A stretch of 52,880 nucleotides of DNA from Aeromicrobium sp. (GTDB lineage: Bacteria > Actinomycetota > Actinomycetes > Propionibacteriales > Nocardioidaceae): assembly GCF_023146395.1 (NCBI RefSeq), contig NZ_JAGLCD010000014.1:1-52880 (forward strand). The letters run 5' to 3'. The notes beneath the pieces were generated by a model. It saw only the letters and a program-made list of their open reading frames with translations. It was not told the DNA's origin and did not search any database. The translations under genes and the position numbers were made by a program. Numbering within the stretch: the stretch's first letter is position 1; the number at the start of each line of letters is the position of its first letter. This document shows, piece by piece, positions 25,810 through 34,257 of this stretch.

Positions 25810-26702
25810 GCGTCCTCGGCGGCGCCGTACTGGCGCAGGAAGAGCTCCTCGAGCGAGGGCGGCTCGATCGTCAGCGCCGACGGCGCGAGGGCTGCCACGG
25901 CACCCACGACCTCCGCCGTCGCGGCGTCCTCGATCGTGCAGACGACCCGGTCTCCGTCGACCTCGAGGTCGTGGACCCCCTCGAGCCGGCCCAGCACCTC
26001 GGCGCCGCTCGCGATGGTCGCGGTCAGCCGGGACCGGGTGACCGATCGCAGCTCGTCCAGGCGGCCCGCCAGCACGGTGCGCCCCGAGCGCACGATCGTG
26101 ACGGTGTCGCACAGCTGCTGCACCTCGGCCAGGATGTGGCTCGACAGCAGGACCGTGGCGCCGCGCCCGGCGGCCTCGCGGGTGCACCGCTGGAACTCGG
26201 CCTCCATGAGCGGGTCCAGGCCGGACGTCGGCTCGTCGAGCACGAGCAGGTCCGTGTCGGCCGCGAAGGCCGCGACGAGGGCGACCTTCTGCCGGTTGCC
26301 CTTGGAGTACGTCGACGCGCGGCGCGTGGGATCGAGCTCGAAGCGCTCGATCATCTCTGCGCGACGGGGTGCGTCCTTGATGCCGCGTAGGCCCAGGAGC
26401 AGGTCGATGACCTGGCCTCCCGTGAGCCGGGGCCACAGCGCGACGTCGCCGGGCACGTACGCGAGGCGCCGGTGCAGGTCGACCGCGTCGCGGAACGGGT
26501 CACGGCCGAAGACCTCCGCTCGTCCGCCGCCGGCGCGGTGCAGGCCGAGCAGGATCCTGATCGTGGTCGACTTGCCGGCGCCGTTCGGGCCGAGGAAGCC
26601 GGCCACCGTCCCGGTCTCGACCTGCAGGTCGAGGCCGTCGAGGGCCGTGGTCGATCCGTAGTGCTTCACGAGTCCGCGGACGTCGATCGCGAGGTCGGGC
26701 AT
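25806..26702 (-). CDS. ABC exporter ATP-binding protein
   Basis: A 298-residue ATPase. Walker A is GPNGAGKST (about residues 36-44), the signature is YSKGNRQKV instead of LSGGQ, Walker B is LLVLDEPTSGLDP, and the H-loop is LSSHIL. YSKGNRQK-type signatures are common in DrrA-like exporters that pair with ABC-2 permeases. The C-terminal about 80 residues form the accessory domain. The ATG at 26702 has no ribosome site; CACAAT six bases upstream could be a -10 of a leaderless transcript. It feeds the permease at 24232. Confidence 0.88.
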   Translation of the reverse strand: MPDLAIDVRGLVKHYGSTTALDGLDLQVETGTVAGFLGPNGAGKSTTIRILLGLHRAGGGRAEVFGRDPFRDAVDLHRRLAYVPGDVALWPRLTGGQVIDLLLGLRGIKDAPRRAEMIERFELDPTRRASTYSKGNRQKVALVAAFAADTDLLVLDEPTSGLDPLMEAEFQRCTREAAGRGATVLLSSHILAEVQQLCDTVTIVRSGRTVLAGRLDELRSVTRSRLTATIASGAEVLGRLEGVHDLEVDGDRVVCTIEDAATAEVVGAVAALAPSALTIEPPSLEELFLRQYGAAEDA

Positions 26703-26749
26703 AAGGAGATTGTGCACCTGCCTCGCCTGCCCCCGGCAGCGCCCGAGCG

Positions 26750-27868
26750 TCAGCCCACCCGCGTGAGCAGCGGGCGGTCCCAGGCCGCGTGGACCTGCAC
26801 CATCGACTCGACCGTGGCCGCCCACGGATACCCCTCGGCCCGTCGTCGCGCGGCACGTCGGCGACCGCGCTCCGGCAGCGCCGCGACCCGTTGCACGGCG
26901 TCGGCCAGCGGACCCGCGTGCGGCGCGGCCCACGCGCCGCACGCGGTGTCGACGAGCTCGCGCGCTCCGCCGACGTCCGCGGTGACGACCGGCGTGCCGC
27001 ACGCGAGGGCCTCGAGAACGGCCAGACCGAAGGTCTCTCCGGGGCACACCGACAGCGCGACGTCGGCCGCCCCGAGGCGGGCCGCGAGCTCGGCCCGGCC
27101 GGCGACGTGACCGTGGAACTCGACGGGCGCGCCGGCGGCCAACGCCCGCAGCTCGCCCAGGTGCGGACCCGTGCCGTAGACGTCGAGGCGGACGTCGACG
27201 CCGCGGCGGTGCAGCTCGACCGCGGTCGCGACCGCCAGGTGCGGGGACTTCTCGCGCGACAGCCGTCCGGCCAGCACCAGCCGCAGCGGCCCCTCGGAGA
27301 CCCGGCGCCGCGCCGGACGGAACTGGGCGAGGTCGACCCCGAGCGGCACGGTGCGCACGGGGCAGCCGGCTGCGTCCGCCACGCCCGCGAGCTCGGCCCT
27401 GGCGAACTCCGACGTCACGACCACCTGGTCGAAGGAGCGCACGAGCACCCGGTTCAGCACGGCGATCGACGCCTTGGCGCTGGTGTCGCGGCGGGTCCGC
27501 ATCGCCATCATGTCGCTCATCCGCTCGTGCGAGAACAGGACCGCTCCGACCCGCCGGCGCCGGGCCCAGCGGGCCACCGGCAGCAGCGTCGTCTTGTCGT
27601 GCACCTCGACCGAGGTCGGGGCGAAGGAGTCCAGCACGTCCAGGACCCGCCACGGCTCGACGATGAGTCGGTAGTGCTCACCGACCCGGGGCGCTCGGAC
27701 CTGGACGACGTCACCGTCCGGGGTCGACCACCGGTCGTCGCGGGGGCCGGGCAGCACCAGGAGTCGCTCGACGCCGTGACGGCGGTACCCGGCGCCGATC
27801 GCCTCCACCGCGGTCTTCATGCCGCCCGAGGTCGGGCCGACGAAGTTCGCGAGCTGCACGATGCGCAC
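26750..27868 (-). CDS. Glycosyltransferase family 4 protein
   Basis: A 372-residue GT-B enzyme. The N-terminal acceptor domain starts VRIVQLANFVGPTSGGMKTAVEAIG with the glycine-rich GGM loop. The donor domain has LVLAGRLSREKSPHLAVAT, DVYGTGPH, and CPGETFGLAVLEALACGTPVV, the E-x7-E nucleotide-sugar motif. GT4 enzymes are retaining and use activated sugars; a phosphatidylinositol mannosyltransferase-like or sugar-lipid role is possible. The GTG at 27868 is chosen because the canonical N-terminus starts there; there is no clear ribosome site. It lies 64 bases downstream of an MFS gene on the same strand. Confidence 0.82.
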   Translation of the reverse strand: MRIVQLANFVGPTSGGMKTAVEAIGAGYRRHGVERLLVLPGPRDDRWSTPDGDVVQVRAPRVGEHYRLIVEPWRVLDVLDSFAPTSVEVHDKTTLLPVARWARRRRVGAVLFSHERMSDMMAMRTRRDTSAKASIAVLNRVLVRSFDQVVVTSEFARAELAGVADAAGCPVRTVPLGVDLAQFRPARRRVSEGPLRLVLAGRLSREKSPHLAVATAVELHRRGVDVRLDVYGTGPHLGELRALAAGAPVEFHGHVAGRAELAARLGAADVALSVCPGETFGLAVLEALACGTPVVTADVGGARELVDTACGAWAAPHAGPLADAVQRVAALPERGRRRAARRRAEGYPWAATVESMVQVHAAWDRPLLTRVG

Positions 27869-27932
27869 GTCGAACCACGGTGCCGGCCGGCGGTGAATCT
27901 CCGGTGACCCGGTCGTGGACCGGCCCTGACGC

Positions 27933-29117
27933 TCAGACGTCGGGCTGGACCCCCTTGACCCGCAGGCCGAGCACCCCCGCGACCACGCAGGCCATCGCGA
28001 CGCATCCCATGAACGGCGCGAAGATCGTGTCGACGCCCCACCGGGTCGCCGCGACGCCTGCCGCGATCGTGGGCAGCGCCAGCGCCCCGTAGGCCAGGAC
28101 GTAGAAGGCCGACATGACCTCGCCGCGATGAGCGGCCGGCAGCACCTGCCCGAGGTGGCGCAAGGAGCTCCCGAACGCCAGCCCGAAGAAGAACCCCAGG
28201 AGCACCGAGCAGAACCCGAGGAACCAGGCGTCGCCGAGGTGCACCGCCAGGACGCACAGGCCGAGGCTGGCCGCGGTGCCCAGGTCACCGACGATCGCCG
28301 ACCGGCGGGTGTCGCGGTCCCCGGCCGCGACCTGGCTCGCGGCCGCGGCCAGCGCCGATCCGCCGACCACGGCACCGCCGAACACCAGGTTGTCGGTGCC
28401 GACCGCGACCGAGGCGATCGACGGGTACAGCGACAGGAAGACCCCGAGCACCGACCACGCGGCCATGACCCCCAGCGCCGCGAAGGCGAAGTCAGGCGCG
28501 ATCGCGGCCGGCACGCGCGGCCGGGCGACGTGGAGGGCGACGGTCGGGTCGACGTCGTGGGTCTCGCGCATCAGCACGATCGCGAGCAGGGCCAGCGCGC
28601 TGAGGAACGCCAGCGCCGCATACGGCACCACGAGGGGCGCGGGCCCGTACTGCGCGTCGACCGACGTCCCCAGGATCGCGATGCCGATGCCGACGTTGAA
28701 CGCGACGCCGGTGCGCCGACCGGACGCGGCTCCGTCGTCCGGACGCAGGTCGAGCAGCGCCGCGCTGCCGACCACCACGATCGCGCCGACCGAGAGCCCG
28801 TGCAGGACCCGGGCCGCGATCAGCGCGGCGACCGAGCCCGCGACCATGAACACCGCCAGGCCGACGAGCAGCCCGGTCACGGCCACCAGCAGGAGGGGCC
28901 GCCGGCCGTAGCGGTCGGAGATCGATCCGGACACCAGCACGCTGACGAGCGCGGCGAGCGCGTAGGCCGCGAACACGACCGTCGTCGTGACCGGCGCGAA
29001 GTCCCACTCGTCGGCGTAGATGCCGTAGAGCGGCGAGGGCGCTCCGGAGATCCCGAGGCCCAGTCCGAGGATGCCCATGAGCGCCGGGTAGACCCACCGC
29101 TGGGACGTGGCGTGCAT
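27933..29117 (-). CDS. MFS transporter
   Basis: A 394-residue protein with 12 predicted spans. The A-motif loop between helices 2 and 3 reads GSISDRYGRRPLLL, the strongest family mark. The mid-loop (about 195-215) separates two six-helix halves. It is probably a proton-coupled exporter or uptake carrier of unknown substrate. GAGAGGGA precedes the ATG by five bases. It is divergent from the lipoprotein gene at 29234. Confidence 0.85.
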   Translation of the reverse strand: MHATSQRWVYPALMGILGLGLGISGAPSPLYGIYADEWDFAPVTTTVVFAAYALAALVSVLVSGSISDRYGRRPLLLVAVTGLLVGLAVFMVAGSVAALIAARVLHGLSVGAIVVVGSAALLDLRPDDGAASGRRTGVAFNVGIGIAILGTSVDAQYGPAPLVVPYAALAFLSALALLAIVLMRETHDVDPTVALHVARPRVPAAIAPDFAFAALGVMAAWSVLGVFLSLYPSIASVAVGTDNLVFGGAVVGGSALAAAASQVAAGDRDTRRSAIVGDLGTAASLGLCVLAVHLGDAWFLGFCSVLLGFFFGLAFGSSLRHLGQVLPAAHRGEVMSAFYVLAYGALALPTIAAGVAATRWGVDTIFAPFMGCVAMACVVAGVLGLRVKGVQPDV

Positions 29118-29221
29118 CGAGATCCCTCTCCGCGCCCGCCCGCTCGGGACCGTGCGCCCGATCAGGCTAGACGTCGCCCGCCGGCCGGCCCCGCCCTGGT
29201 GCGGCGGGACGAGGGTCGGCC

Positions 29222-29227
29222 TACAGT
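29222..29227 (+). promoter_or_regulatory. -10 element of a leaderless promoter (TACAGT)
   Basis: TACAGT ends six bases before the ATG at 29234, with no ribosome binding site. Confidence 0.5.
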
Positions 29228-29233
29228 TTCGCC

Positions 29234-29842
29234 ATGACTTTCCGCCGCCTGCTGGTCCTTCCGCTTCTCCTGCTGGCCGCCCTGCTGGTCGGCTGCGGTT
29301 CCGACGACTCCGACTCCGACAACTCCTCGACGTCGTCGGACAGCGACTCGCAGAGCGACGCGGCCGACGACGAGGACGCGAAGCAGGAGGACCGCGACGA
29401 CGCCGTCGGCACCGACGACTTCAGCTTCATCGCGCCGGACGGCTGGGAGGACATCAGCGACGACCCCACCGTGGGCCGCGCCGAGATCGCCTACCGCGAC
29501 GAGGACGCCGTCGGCAGCTTCGCGGCCAACGTCAACGTCATCCGGACGCCGGGGCCGAAGATGTCGGTCTCGGACCTCGAGGAGGCCGGGATCGCCGAGC
29601 TCGAGGCCGGCGGCTTCCAGGACGTCCGGGCGGACGACCCGTACAAGGTCGACGGGGTGCGGTCCGCGGTGGTCAGCTCGACCGCCACGCAGCAGGGCAT
29701 CACCTACCAGACCCGCCAGTACTACGCGCAGTACGACGGCGCGTACTACATCATCACGTTCTCCTTCAGCCCCGACGAGGACGAGGACGAGATCATCGAC
29801 GTCAGCGAGTCGGTCATCGACTCGTGGCGATGGGAGTCCTGA
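29234..29842 (+). CDS. Lipoprotein with acidic linker
   Basis: A 202-residue lipoprotein. The signal peptide ends in LLVGC (Cys21). A strongly acidic Ser/Asp-rich linker (about 22-55) leads to a compact domain (about 60-200) with DDFSFIAPDGWED, a strand-rich core and QTRQYYAQYDGAYYIITFSFSPDEDEDE. This resembles the PsbP/Mog1-like fold of small secreted actinobacterial proteins (inference from layout). It is probably membrane-anchored on the outside. Function unknown. Confidence 0.7.
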   Translation: MTFRRLLVLPLLLLAALLVGCGSDDSDSDNSSTSSDSDSQSDAADDEDAKQEDRDDAVGTDDFSFIAPDGWEDISDDPTVGRAEIAYRDEDAVGSFAANVNVIRTPGPKMSVSDLEEAGIAELEAGGFQDVRADDPYKVDGVRSAVVSSTATQQGITYQTRQYYAQYDGAYYIITFSFSPDEDEDEIIDVSESVIDSWRWES

Positions 29843-29876
29843 GGGCTGCAGCCCCGACGGTCTCGAGCGACCGGCC

Positions 29877-29882
29877 TAGGCT
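29877..29882 (+). promoter_or_regulatory. -10 element of a leaderless promoter (TAGGCT)
   Basis: TAGGCT ends six bases before the amidase ATG at 29889. No ribosome binding site is visible. Confidence 0.45.
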
Positions 29883-29888
29883 CGGAGC

Positions 29889-31292
29889 ATGAGCGAGCTC
29901 CATGAGCTGGACGCCCACGACCTCGCCGCGGCCCTGCGCCGGCGGGAGGTCTCGGCCGCGCAGGTCGTGGCCCACCAGGCCGAGCGGATCGCGACCCATG
30001 ACCCGCAGCTGCGTGCCTTCGTGACGCCGACGATCGACACGGCGTCGGAGCACGCCGCCGCGGTCGACCTGGCGGGCACCGCCGGAGACGGGTTCACCGG
30101 GGTGCCGATCGCGGTCAAGGACCTGACCTCGACGGCCGGGGTCCGCACGACGCTGGGGTCGTCGCTGCTGGCCGACGCGGTGCCGGACGTCGACGCGCAC
30201 GTCGTGCGCCTCGTCACTGCCGCCGGGCTCCCGAGCCTGGGCAAGACCAACACCCCGGAGTTCGGCCTCTCCTCCTACACCGACAACGATGTCGTCGGCG
30301 CCACCTCCACCCCGTGGCGGCTCGGGCTCAACGCCGGCGGCTCCAGCGGCGGTGCGGCCGCCGCGGTCGCGGCCGGGCTCGTGCCGTGGGCCCTGGGCAG
30401 CGACGGCGGCGGGTCGATCCGCATCCCGTCGAGCTGCTGCGGGGTCGTCGGGTTCAAGCCGACGCGCGGGCGGGTCAGTCCGGGCCCGGTCGGCAGCGAC
30501 TGGAGCGGGCTGGCGTCCGACGGGCCGCTCGCCCGCAGCGTGCGGGACGTCGCGGCCCTGCTCGAGGTGATCGCCGTGCCACAGGTGGGCGACTCCCGCT
30601 ACGTCGGCGGGCCCGGCGGCTTCGCGGAGGCGGCCCGACGCGCCCCCGGGCCGTTGCGGATCGCGGCCTGGGCCGATCCGTACCTGCCCGGCATCGAGAC
30701 CGAGCCGCAGGTCCGCGCGGTGTGGGAGGACGCCGTCCGCCTCCTCGCCACGCTGGGTCACGACGTCGACGTCGTCGAGAACCCCTTCCCGGCCGAGCTC
30801 GAGACGCAGTTCAACGTCGTGTGGAGCAGCGGGATGGCGGCGGCACCGATCCCGCCCGAGGCCGAGTCGCTCCTGCGCCAGAACACGCGGTACTGGCGCG
30901 AGCGCGGCTCGCGCCACAGCGCCGCCGAGCTGGCCGGGGCGATGCAGTTCCTGGAGGCGACGACGCGCGAGGTCATGACCAGGCTCGCCGGCTACGACGC
31001 GTTCCTGACCCCCACGCTCGCGATGACGCCGCAGCCGCACGCCTGGTTCACCGAGCCCACCGACCCGGCAGAGGCGCACCGCCGGGAGCTGCTCTTCACG
31101 CCCTTCACCGCCGTCTACAACATGGCCGGCATCCCCGCCGCGAGCGTGCCGTTCTTCGGCCAGGTCGACGGACTGCCGGTGGGGGTCATGCTCGGCGGGC
31201 ACCAGGGCAGCGACGCCCTGCTGCTGTCGCTCCTGGCTCAGCTCGAGGACGCGACCGGGTGGTCGTCACTCCCGATCGACCCGCGACCCTAG
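29889..31292 (+). CDS. Amidase (amidase-signature family)
   Basis: A 467-residue enzyme of usual length. The catalytic Lys lies in IAVKDLTS (near residue 77), the cis-Ser in GGSSGGAAAAVAAGLVPWALG (near 153), and the Ser nucleophile in GSDGGGSIRIPSSCCGVVGFKP (near 177). The family cleaves carboxamides to acids and ammonia. No GatB or GatC is nearby and the C-terminal region is amidase-like, so this is more likely a catabolic amidase than GatA. Its ATG follows TAGGCT by six bases. It converges with map over a repeat array. Confidence 0.9.
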   Translation: MSELHELDAHDLAAALRRREVSAAQVVAHQAERIATHDPQLRAFVTPTIDTASEHAAAVDLAGTAGDGFTGVPIAVKDLTSTAGVRTTLGSSLLADAVPDVDAHVVRLVTAAGLPSLGKTNTPEFGLSSYTDNDVVGATSTPWRLGLNAGGSSGGAAAAVAAGLVPWALGSDGGGSIRIPSSCCGVVGFKPTRGRVSPGPVGSDWSGLASDGPLARSVRDVAALLEVIAVPQVGDSRYVGGPGGFAEAARRAPGPLRIAAWADPYLPGIETEPQVRAVWEDAVRLLATLGHDVDVVENPFPAELETQFNVVWSSGMAAAPIPPEAESLLRQNTRYWRERGSRHSAAELAGAMQFLEATTREVMTRLAGYDAFLTPTLAMTPQPHAWFTEPTDPAEAHRRELLFTPFTAVYNMAGIPAASVPFFGQVDGLPVGVMLGGHQGSDALLLSLLAQLEDATGWSSLPIDPRP

Positions 31293-31305
31293 CCCCCGCC
31301 GATGG

Positions 31306-31390
31306 GCGGTGAGCTGGCGTCCATCCGGATCGACCGAACGGACGCAGGCTCACCGCTCGCCGGACCGAACGGACGCAGACTCACCGCTCG
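31306..31390. repeat. Repeat array at a convergent junction (family member 2)
   Basis: GCGGTGAGC (31306) pairs with GCTCACCGC (31348), and the inner arms GGCGTCC and GGACGCA also pair. A 28-base unit, 31332-31359, beginning GACCGAACGGACGCA and ending TCACCGCTCG, is repeated at 31363-31390 with one mismatch (period 31 bp). The outer arms match the repeat at 924-980, but the inner arm differs. The array fills the whole gap between the converging amidase and map genes. Confidence 0.8.
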
Positions 31391-31399
31391 GGGGTGGGG

Positions 31400-32170
31400 T
31401 CAGGAGCGGGCGGTCATGACGATCGGGTCACCGTCGGTGATCGCGATCGTGTGCTCGACGTGGGCCCCGCGCGAGCCGTCGGCGCTGCGGATCGTCCAGC
31501 CGTCGGGGTCCATCACGATCTCGTCGGTCGCCTGCAGGAACCACGGCTCGATCGCGATGACCAGGCCCGGCTTGAGCGGAAAGCCGCGACCCGGCCGACC
31601 GTCGTTGGGGATGTGCGGCTCACCGTGCATCGTGCGACCGACGCCGTGCCCCCCGAACTGCGTGTTGATGCGCAGGTCGTTCGCGCGGGCGACGTCGCCG
31701 ATGGCCCGGCCGATGTCGCCGACCCGGTTGCCCGGGCGCGCCACCGCGATGGCCGCGTCGAGCGCCTGCTGGGTGACGTCGATCAGCCGCAGGTCCTCCT
31801 CGCGCGGCTCGCCCACGACGACGCTCACCGCGGAGTCGCACACCCAGCCGTCGACGCTGACGGCGAAGTCGAAGCTCACGAGGTCGCCGTCGGCCAGCGC
31901 GTAGTCGTGCGGCAGACCGTGGAGCACCGCGTCGTTGACCGAGGTGCACAGCACCTTGCCGAACGGGCCGCGCCCGAACGACGGCGCATAGTCGATGTAG
32001 CACGACTCCGCGCCGCGCTCGGTGATCATGCGGTGCGCCAGGGCGTCGAGCTCGAGCAGGTTGACGCCGACGTCCGCAGCCTCCTGGAGTGCGGTCAGCA
32101 CCTCGCCGACGAAGCGGCCCGCCGGCCGCATCTCGTCGACCTGGGTCGGGGTCAGGAGCTCGATCGCCAT
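31400..32170 (-). CDS. map: Methionine aminopeptidase, type I
   Basis: A 256-residue enzyme. The five metal ligands are visible: Asp in SFDFAVS, Asp in VCDSAVS, His in GGHGVGRTMHGEP, Glu in AIEPWF and Glu in AHVEHT. The substrate-site histidine lies in VLHGLPH. It removes the initiator methionine from new proteins. It lacks the N-terminal SH3-like extension of MetAP type Ic and begins directly with the pita-bread fold. It is not in the usual secY-adk operon, so it may be a second copy. Confidence 0.93.
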   Translation of the reverse strand: MAIELLTPTQVDEMRPAGRFVGEVLTALQEAADVGVNLLELDALAHRMITERGAESCYIDYAPSFGRGPFGKVLCTSVNDAVLHGLPHDYALADGDLVSFDFAVSVDGWVCDSAVSVVVGEPREEDLRLIDVTQQALDAAIAVARPGNRVGDIGRAIGDVARANDLRINTQFGGHGVGRTMHGEPHIPNDGRPGRGFPLKPGLVIAIEPWFLQATDEIVMDPDGWTIRSADGSRGAHVEHTIAITDGDPIVMTARS

Positions 32171-32234
32171 AGTGCGATCAGCCTACGTCCGCATGCCCCG
32201 GGCCGGATCGGGTGGCGCCCGGTTGAATGGTGCC

Positions 32235-32900
32235 GTGACGTCGTTCGACTACTCCAACCTGAGCGGACGCCCGCCCGGGCTGTTCCTTCGCTCCGCCGCC
32301 CGGGTGTCGCGCGGCGTCCGCGACGTGCAGGCCCAGGTGGCCCCGTACGCCGCCTGGTGGGAGCAGCAGAACCGCGCAGCACTGACGGACGACGGACCGC
32401 TCTGGGTCGTGCTGGGCGACTCGATGTCCCAGGGCATCGGGGCGTCCGCACCGGACCGGGGGTGGGTGGGTGCGCTGCGCGCCCGACTGCCGCACCGCGT
32501 CGTCAACCTGTCGGTCTCCGGCGGCCTGATCCGCGACGTCATCGACCGCCAGCTCCCCGCCCTGCGGTCGCTCCCGGTCGTCCCGGACCTCGTGACGGTG
32601 ATGATCGGAAGCAACGACCTGTTCAACCGCCGGCAGCGTCACCTCGTCGAGGCCCATACGGCCGAGCTGGTGGCCGAGCTGCCGGACGGTGCCGTCGTCG
32701 CGTCGCTCCCGCAGCCGCGGCGGGCCGCGCGCGCCTTCAACGAGGCCGTGACCGCGACCGGACGCTTCCGGCTGGCGGAGTTCCGCGATCCGCGCCTGCG
32801 GTCGTGGTCCGGACGCCTGGCGGCCGATCGCTTCCACCCCAACGACGCCGGGTACGCGGCGATGGCCGAGATCATGGCCGAGGCCGTCGACCGCACCTGA
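32235..32900 (+). CDS. SGNH/GDSL-family hydrolase
   Basis: A 221-residue protein. Block I is WVVLGDSMSQGIGAS (Ser nucleophile), block II includes NLSVSGG, block III is VMIGSNDLF, and block V is DRFHPNDAGY with the catalytic Asp and His. All four SGNH residues are present. It hydrolyses esters of unknown type. There is no signal peptide, so it is probably cytoplasmic. The start is the GTG at 32235, with TTGAAT ending six bases upstream (leaderless). The open frame to 32022 overlaps map on the other strand and is not used. Confidence 0.85.
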   Translation: MTSFDYSNLSGRPPGLFLRSAARVSRGVRDVQAQVAPYAAWWEQQNRAALTDDGPLWVVLGDSMSQGIGASAPDRGWVGALRARLPHRVVNLSVSGGLIRDVIDRQLPALRSLPVVPDLVTVMIGSNDLFNRRQRHLVEAHTAELVAELPDGAVVASLPQPRRAARAFNEAVTATGRFRLAEFRDPRLRSWSGRLAADRFHPNDAGYAAMAEIMAEAVDRT

Positions 32901-32943
32901 GGGCGCCCGCGCGGCTCGCCCCCGGTCGGCTGCGCCCGGGTGG

Positions 32944-33321
32944 CTAGGCGCCGGGCGTCTCGCGCGCCGCGAGGTTGAACGTGACGACACCGAACGTGAT
33001 CGCCACGACGGCGACGGAGGCCAGGGAGCTCGAGCCGAAAACCGTGCCGTCGTCCGCGGAGGTCACGGCCGAGGCGAGGCACGCGCCACCGATCAGGGAG
33101 GTGATCATGGCGACGAGCGGCCGCGTCGCGGCCGGCTCTCCCGCGCTCCACCCGGCGTACGCGATCCCGGCGACGACGACCGCTGCGACGAGCAGCACGA
33201 TCCGCAGCGGCCACAGGGCACCCTCGGGCCAGTCGATCTCAAGCAGCTGGTCCAGGAAGAACACCACGGCCACGACGAGGAGCGCCACCGAGAGGACCCG
33301 ACTGCGCACACCAGTTCCCAT
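32944..33321 (-). CDS. Small membrane protein, four spans
   Basis: A 125-residue hydrophobic protein with four predicted membrane helices (about 8-24, 34-54, 64-84 and 98-118) and a positively charged N-terminus (MGTGVRSR), which places that end in the cytoplasm. I do not recognise the family. The ATG at 33321 is chosen over the frame to 33378 because TAGGGT ends seven bases before it, a leaderless start. It lies about 100 bases after the SDR gene, separated by a nested inverted repeat. Confidence 0.65.
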   Translation of the reverse strand: MGTGVRSRVLSVALLVVAVVFFLDQLLEIDWPEGALWPLRIVLLVAAVVVAGIAYAGWSAGEPAATRPLVAMITSLIGGACLASAVTSADDGTVFGSSSLASVAVVAITFGVVTFNLAARETPGA

Positions 33322-33328
33322 GCGCCGA

Positions 33329-33334
33329 ACCCTA
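33329..33334 (-). promoter_or_regulatory. -10 element of a leaderless promoter (TAGGGT)
   Basis: On the minus strand TAGGGT is followed by seven bases and the ATG at 33321. Confidence 0.45.
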
Positions 33335-33351
33335 GCCCGCCGCCCTCGCCC

Positions 33352-33409
33352 GATGTGCTGGCGCATCCACCGAATCACGGGGGCCGAACGGTGGAGTGCT
33401 CAGCACATC
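33352..33409 (-). terminator. Nested inverted repeat after the MaoC-ACAD-SDR operon
   Basis: GATGTGCT (33352-33359) pairs perfectly with AGCACATC (33402-33409), and inside it CCACCG (33367-33372) pairs with CGGTGG (33389-33394). The 7-base spacers on the two sides are equal in length. It starts ten bases beyond the SDR stop codon, so a terminator or RNA-stabilising hairpin is likely. No T-tract is seen. Confidence 0.5.
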
Positions 33410-33419
33410 TGGTGAGCGG

Positions 33420-34256
33420 TCAGCCCTCCAGGCTCGTGCGGAAGCGCTGCATGCCGCTGATCCAGCGGTCGCGGTCGGCCGCCTTCTGCTGCTGCATCCG
33501 GTCGACCTCGGGATGCGGCAGCGCGAGGAAGCGTCCCTCGGCCAACGCCGCGAGCGCGACCTCCGCGACCTCGCGCGCCTCGATCGGCTCACCGGCCGAC
33601 ACGACCGAGCGCATGCCGAGACGCGCATCGGGCTGGGCGCTGGTCTCGCCCTCCTCGAGCATCGCGGTGCGCACGCCCATCGGGCACACGGCCGTGACCT
33701 GCACACCCTGGTCGCCGTAGGTGGCCGCGAGCCACTCCGCGAAGCCCAGGGCCGCGTGCTTGGTCGCGGAGTAGGTCGGAGACCCCAGCTGGGTCAGGAG
33801 GCCCGCGGCGGACGCCACGCTGACGAACGCACCACCGGCACCACCGGAACGGGCGGACTCGACCCAGCCGGGCACGAGGGCCCGCGCGGCGGCGACGTGG
33901 CCGAGGACGTTGACCTCCCACGACAGCGACCAGTCCTGCTCCGTCGACTCCAGACCGAAGCCGCGGAACACGCCCGCATTGGCCACGAAGACGTCGACCG
34001 GCGCCGGGGCCGCGGTCAGCAGCGCCGCCACGCCGGCGTCGGTGCTCGTGTCGCCGGCGTGGTGCCGGACCCGGTCGCCGAACTCCGCCCGCAGGTCGGC
34101 GGCCGTGGCCTCCACGCGCGCGGCGTCGAGGTCACCCAGCACGACGTGGGCCCCGCGCTCCAGCAGCACCCGGGCGAACGCCGCCCCGATACCGCCGGCC
34201 GCGCCGGTGACGACCGTCGACGCGCCCGTGAGGTCACCATCGACCCGGCCGGCCAC
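33420..34256 (-). CDS. Short-chain dehydrogenase/reductase (SDR)
   Basis: A 278-residue classical SDR. The cofactor site is TGAAGGIGAAFA (about residues 16-27), the NAG motif is VANAGVF, the catalytic Ser lies in VSVASAAG and the YxxxK motif is YSATKHA. GDLD after the second strand suggests NAD(H) preference. The GTG at 34256 has GGAAG seven bases upstream and lies one base beyond the stop of the acyl-CoA dehydrogenase gene. A TTG at 34271 is an alternative. As the last gene of a MaoC/ACAD operon, it may oxidise the hydroxyacyl product. Confidence 0.88.
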   Translation of the reverse strand: MAGRVDGDLTGASTVVTGAAGGIGAAFARVLLERGAHVVLGDLDAARVEATAADLRAEFGDRVRHHAGDTSTDAGVAALLTAAPAPVDVFVANAGVFRGFGLESTEQDWSLSWEVNVLGHVAAARALVPGWVESARSGGAGGAFVSVASAAGLLTQLGSPTYSATKHAALGFAEWLAATYGDQGVQVTAVCPMGVRTAMLEEGETSAQPDARLGMRSVVSAGEPIEAREVAEVALAALAEGRFLALPHPEVDRMQQQKAADRDRWISGMQRFRTSLEG

Positions 34257-34257
34257 G

